From assembly GCA_002709955.1 (NCBI GenBank), contig PAQY01000024.1:1-40386 (forward strand): 40,386 nucleotides of DNA, given 5' to 3'. Position numbers and translations under genes: made by a program. Under the pieces are notes generated by a model. That model worked only from the letters and a program-made list of their open reading frames with translations, was not told the origin of the DNA and searched no databases. Every line of letters starts with the position of its first letter. Position 1 is the stretch's first letter. Positions 37,354 through 40,386 of the stretch are shown here, piece after piece. The stretch is from Rhodospirillaceae bacterium. Its GTDB lineage: Bacteria; Pseudomonadota; Alphaproteobacteria; UBA8366; Aestuariispiraceae.

Positions 37354-40329
37354 ATGGCACGGCGACAAATATTGACGGCAAGTTTTTGGTCTCGGCTGAT
37401 GGCACCACCCTCGAAGGATCGAGAAGTCGCGATGTATTGCACGCTCACCCCGGATGAGATCGAGGTTGTCGCCAGAAAGCGAACAGCTGCTGCGCGTCTG
37501 GGCTATGCCGTATCATTGGCTTATCTACGCCATCCCGGGCGGGTTCGTAATGTTGGAGAACAGGCCAACGACGTGATGCTGGCCTTTCTTGCAGATCAGG
37601 TTGATGCCAGCGCCTCCGATCTCGCGGTCTATGATCAGCGCCCGCAGACACGACGCGAACATATCGCGCAAATTATAGCTCGGTTTGGATACAAGGCGTT
37701 CACAAAACCCCTTGTGCGGGAGTTTGTTCATTGGCTGACACCATCTGCCGGAGAAGACCCGCGGGCCGAGCCTTTGGCAATTTCGTTGATTGAAGAACTG
37801 AGGCGGCGACGTATCCTGATCCCGGCGCGCCGTACCGTTGAACTGATTGTCAGGCATGCGATCCGGCGCGCGGAAAATGTCAGGATTTCCGCTCGGACCC
37901 GAGATCTGTATCCGGATCACCCCGACGCCCTGCGTGCATTGATTGCGCCACCTGAATCGGGCGAGGTGTCGACGCTGAGCTGGCTGAAAGCAGCACCCAA
38001 ATCAGCGTCCTCCAAATCCATCAAGGCTGTTCTGGATCGCCTGAAGGTGGTTCGGGCGATCGGCCTGCCCAACAGTTTGCGTCAGAATATCTCGACATCA
38101 GCGCTCGACAGATTGGCAGGCGAAGGCTTGCGGATCACGGTGCAAAATCTGCGGCGTATGGCCTTGCCTCGGTTGCTGGCAGTTTTGTCGGCCGCCTGCC
38201 TGCGGCTGGAAGAACAGCTTACCGATCTTGCACTGGATATGTTCGACAAATTGCTGGGCCGAAGCTTTCGAAAGGCGGAACAACAAAGTTCCGACAAAGC
38301 GTCCAGGCTCCTGATGGACATCATCCGCCCTTTACAGTCACTCAAAGCATTTTGCCGTGAGGCTCTGACTGCCCGCCTGCAGACCGGTGATCTCAACGGA
38401 ATATTGGACACGGCCAATTGGGACGAGATCGAGAGTGCGACATCCGCAATTGAAACCGCCCTCGGAGACGGAAAGCCCGACAAATATACTGAACTCATCG
38501 GAAAATATCAGACCGCCCGCCAGTTTGCGCCCATGATATTAAGGGGTTTTAGCTTCAAAGGTGCGGCCAGCGCTGCCAGCCTTCTGCGCGCGATAGATCT
38601 TTTGCGCGTTATGTATGAGGCGAACAAGCGCAGCCTGCCCGACAACCCGCCAACCGGGTTCATCCGGAAGGTTTGGCGCCCATTTGTCTTTCCGGCGCCC
38701 GGGGAGGTCAACCGGCGCGCATACGAGCTCTGCGTCTACTTCGAATTGCGTGATCGTCTTCGGGCAGGGGATGTCTGGGTCGCAGGAAGCCGGCAGCGAC
38801 GCAACTTCGACGATCGGCTCATCCCCAAAGCCACCTTCGAGATCTTGCGTACCGAGGAGTCGTTGCCGATCGCCGCCGCGGCGGATGCAGAAACCTATCT
38901 TTCAGAACGGCAACAGCAGATCGAGGAGGCCATGGCCATTGTCGCGGCCCGTGCCGAAGCGGGGACGCTGCCGGATGCCGCCATTCAGGGTGGCACCCTG
39001 AGCATCACCCCGGTCAAAGATGAAACACCCGACGCCGCCACGGCCATGAGCCGACTGGCTTATGGGCAATTGCCACAAATCAAGATCCCCGACCTGCTGA
39101 CAGAAGTGAACGCCTGGACCGGATTTGCGGAGTGCTTCACCCATTATCGCTCGGGCAAACCGGCGACAGATCAAAAGGCGCTGTTTGCCGCTGTCCTTGC
39201 CGATGGGGTCAATCTGAGTGTATCCCGCATGGCCGCGGCAACCCACAATCTGTCTGCCCGGCAAATCGCGTGGGCTCATGATTGGCATTTGCGCGAGGAG
39301 ACCTATTCTGACGCTTTGGCTTGTCTGATCGACATGCAACGCGAGCTCCCTCTGGCCAAACTCTGGGGGGACGGCGTGACATCATCCTCAGATGGGCAGT
39401 TCTTCCGGGCCGGTGGCCGCGGTGAGGCCTCTGCAGATATCAACGCAAAGTACGGACGCACCCCAGGTCTCAAATTTTACACCCACATCTCAGATCAGTT
39501 CAGTCCGTTCCACTCGACGGTCATCACCGCCACCGAAAGCGAAGCGCCTTTCGTTTTGGATGGTCTGCTTCGCCACCAATCAGGCGTCGCAATCGAAGAG
39601 CATCACGTGGACACTGGCGGCGCGACGGATCATGTCTTTGCCCTGTGCTATCTCCTGGGGTTCCGCTTCGCGCCACGCTTGCGAAACTTCAAGGATCGCA
39701 AATTGTATCTCCTGCCCGGAATGAAGCCCCCGGCCATCATGACACCCTTCATCGGCGGCACCATCAAAGCAGGTCACATTGTCGACAACTGGCCTGAAAT
39801 CCTCAGGCTGGCGACCTCCATCAAGGCCGGGACTACCACTGCTTCTGCGATCCTTAAAAGCCTGTCCGCATATCCCCGGCAAAACGGACTCGCAATTGCC
39901 TTGCGCGAACTGGGGCGATTGGAGCGGACCCTCTTTTCCCTGGAATGGATGCGCAGCCTTGAGTTGCGAAAAAGAACCAGCGCAAGTCTAGCCAGAGGAG
40001 AAGCCCGAAACGCCCTCGCGCGCGGGGTCTTCTTCAACCAACTCGGTGAAATGCGCGATCGCAGCTATGAGCATCAGATCCACAAAGCGTCGGGCCTCAA
40101 CTTCCTGGTTGCCGCCATCATCCTGTGGAACACCAAATACCTGGAAGCCTCAATCACTGATCTGAGGAAAAACGGAGTAGCCATCCCAAACGAAATTACC
40201 AAACATATCGCACCACTTGGCTGGGCCCATGTAGGATTGACCGGGGACTACCTGTGGAACATGAACCCACCACTCAGCTCAGATCGCCTCAGGCCACTTC
40301 GGAAACACGAGATACAGGACGCCGCATAA
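37354..40329 (+). CDS. tnpA: Tn3-family transposase TnpA
   Basis: This 991-residue DDE transposase has the usual Tn3 length. The start at ATG 37354 (MARRQILTASFWSRLMAPPS) follows AGAGGG at 37342-37347; an upstream in-frame codon at 37258 would run into the res site. Catalytic acids are Asp673 or the nearby Asp680 (GDGVTSSSDGQ), Asp753 (HHVDTGGATDH) and Glu906 (RSYEHQIHKASGLN), all inside the well-conserved C-terminal third, which also has YVLLGF-like ALCYLLGFRFAPRLRNFKDR. The N-terminal half should bind the terminal repeats. The gene stops 11 bp before the right repeat and appears intact. Confidence 0.96.
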   Translation: MARRQILTASFWSRLMAPPSKDREVAMYCTLTPDEIEVVARKRTAAARLGYAVSLAYLRHPGRVRNVGEQANDVMLAFLADQVDASASDLAVYDQRPQTRREHIAQIIARFGYKAFTKPLVREFVHWLTPSAGEDPRAEPLAISLIEELRRRRILIPARRTVELIVRHAIRRAENVRISARTRDLYPDHPDALRALIAPPESGEVSTLSWLKAAPKSASSKSIKAVLDRLKVVRAIGLPNSLRQNISTSALDRLAGEGLRITVQNLRRMALPRLLAVLSAACLRLEEQLTDLALDMFDKLLGRSFRKAEQQSSDKASRLLMDIIRPLQSLKAFCREALTARLQTGDLNGILDTANWDEIESATSAIETALGDGKPDKYTELIGKYQTARQFAPMILRGFSFKGAASAASLLRAIDLLRVMYEANKRSLPDNPPTGFIRKVWRPFVFPAPGEVNRRAYELCVYFELRDRLRAGDVWVAGSRQRRNFDDRLIPKATFEILRTEESLPIAAAADAETYLSERQQQIEEAMAIVAARAEAGTLPDAAIQGGTLSITPVKDETPDAATAMSRLAYGQLPQIKIPDLLTEVNAWTGFAECFTHYRSGKPATDQKALFAAVLADGVNLSVSRMAAATHNLSARQIAWAHDWHLREETYSDALACLIDMQRELPLAKLWGDGVTSSSDGQFFRAGGRGEASADINAKYGRTPGLKFYTHISDQFSPFHSTVITATESEAPFVLDGLLRHQSGVAIEEHHVDTGGATDHVFALCYLLGFRFAPRLRNFKDRKLYLLPGMKPPAIMTPFIGGTIKAGHIVDNWPEILRLATSIKAGTTTASAILKSLSAYPRQNGLAIALRELGRLERTLFSLEWMRSLELRKRTSASLARGEARNALARGVFFNQLGEMRDRSYEHQIHKASGLNFLVAAIILWNTKYLEASITDLRKNGVAIPNEITKHIAPLGWAHVGLTGDYLWNMNPPLSSDRLRPLRKHEIQDAA

Positions 40330-40340
40330 GTTCTCCGTTC

Positions 40341-40385
40341 GTTCGCACGGCCCGGACAAAAATGACACTTTTATGTAGTGACCCC
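40341..40385 (-). repeat. Right inverted repeat of Tn3-family element
   Basis: Read on the minus strand it starts GGGGTCACTACATAAAAGTG and ends CGTGCGAAC, pairing with 36593-36637. Only one base (A) of flanking DNA is left in the window. Confidence 0.88.
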
Positions 40386-40386
40386 A

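Larger units (their letters stand above)
36593..40385. mobile_element. Tn3-family transposon (tnpR, res, tnpA only)
   Basis: A 3.8-kb element is bounded by inverted repeats of about 45 bp starting GGGGTCACT (36593-36637 and 40341-40385, 8 mismatches by eye). It carries a serine resolvase on the minus strand and a large transposase on the plus strand, with a res-like interval between. There are no passenger genes. It inserted into an ISNCY transposase gene. The 5 bases left of it are TCATA; the single visible base on the right is A, which does not begin the same word, so a simple 5-bp target duplication is not confirmed. Confidence 0.9.

Noticed and set aside
36702-37457. 251-aa and 186-aa plus-strand frames across the resolvase
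   Set aside because: Antisense to tnpR and crossing the res interval; compositionally biased.
1-40386. CRISPR arrays, rRNA or tRNA genes
   Set aside because: No regularly spaced repeats of CRISPR type were seen and no cloverleaf or rRNA-like sequence was noticed on either strand.
1-40386. Circular closure of the window as a complete plasmid
   Set aside because: The right edge is one base past a Tn3 repeat, and the left edge opens inside a different gene rather than the missing ISNCY half. No replication or partition gene is present.

Overview
The window looks like part of a conjugative plasmid, or an integrated relative of one, from a marine-type Rhodobacteraceae (Roseobacter-group) alphaproteobacterium. 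This is inferred from protein style, an alphaproteobacterial VirB-type secretion operon, a VirD2-like relaxase with a T-DNA-border-like oriT core, and IS21, ISNCY and Tn3-family elements. No replication or partition gene is visible, so the backbone is incomplete here.

Layout. 1-485: the end of one gene and a 58-residue protein. 486-997: gene-free; holds a strong hairpin, a putative oriT and an inverted repeat. 998-5567 (+): MobC-like accessory protein, relaxase (VirD2-like) and coupling protein VirD4. 5858-8391 (+): an accessory module of a tiny SMP-like protein, a HicA-like small ORF with an in-frame stop just after the best-placed start, and a 706-residue TPR/ankyrin protein coupled to it. 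8521-19759 (-): a 14-gene VirB operon, read right to left as unknown gene, virB1-type transglycosylase, virB2, virB3, virB4, virB7-like lipoprotein, a second transglycosylase with VirB5-like flanks, virB5, an unknown exported protein, virB6, virB8, virB9, virB10, virB11. Its promoter and a hairpin embracing the first Shine-Dalgarno lie at 19762-19825. 19892-25873: a patchwork of an exported protein, an XRE regulator, a DUF3800 protein, a beheaded hicA with intact hicB, an unknown gene, an IS21-family element and a small HTH gene. Two related 72-bp repeats flank the XRE-upstream/DUF3800 segment.

26369-33768 is a metabolic cargo island for nitrite/cyanate nitrogen use. On the minus strand lie nirC (formate/nitrite channel), a PP2C phosphatase-Ser/Thr kinase fusion, and cynS (cyanase). 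Diverging on the plus strand are a NirA-family siroheme reductase and a diflavin (CysJ-like) reductase. The nirC leader carries two consecutive hairpins with A1/G4 hexaloops, matching the RNA target of ANTAR antiterminators such as NasT. NirC would bring in nitrite, the diflavin protein would feed NADPH electrons to NirA, and cyanase would yield ammonia from cyanate.

34095-40386: a DUF6880 protein, then the 3' part of an ISNCY-type element cut by a Tn3-family transposon (tnpR, res, tnpA, ~45-bp inverted repeats) that fills the window to its last base but one.

Candidates for new biology are the virD4-adjacent SMP/HicA-like/ankyrin module, the border-like oriT, the ANTAR-type leader on a plasmid-borne nitrite channel, the hairpin-masked ribosome site heading the secretion operon, and an IS21 end that appears to supply the -35 of a neighbouring promoter.
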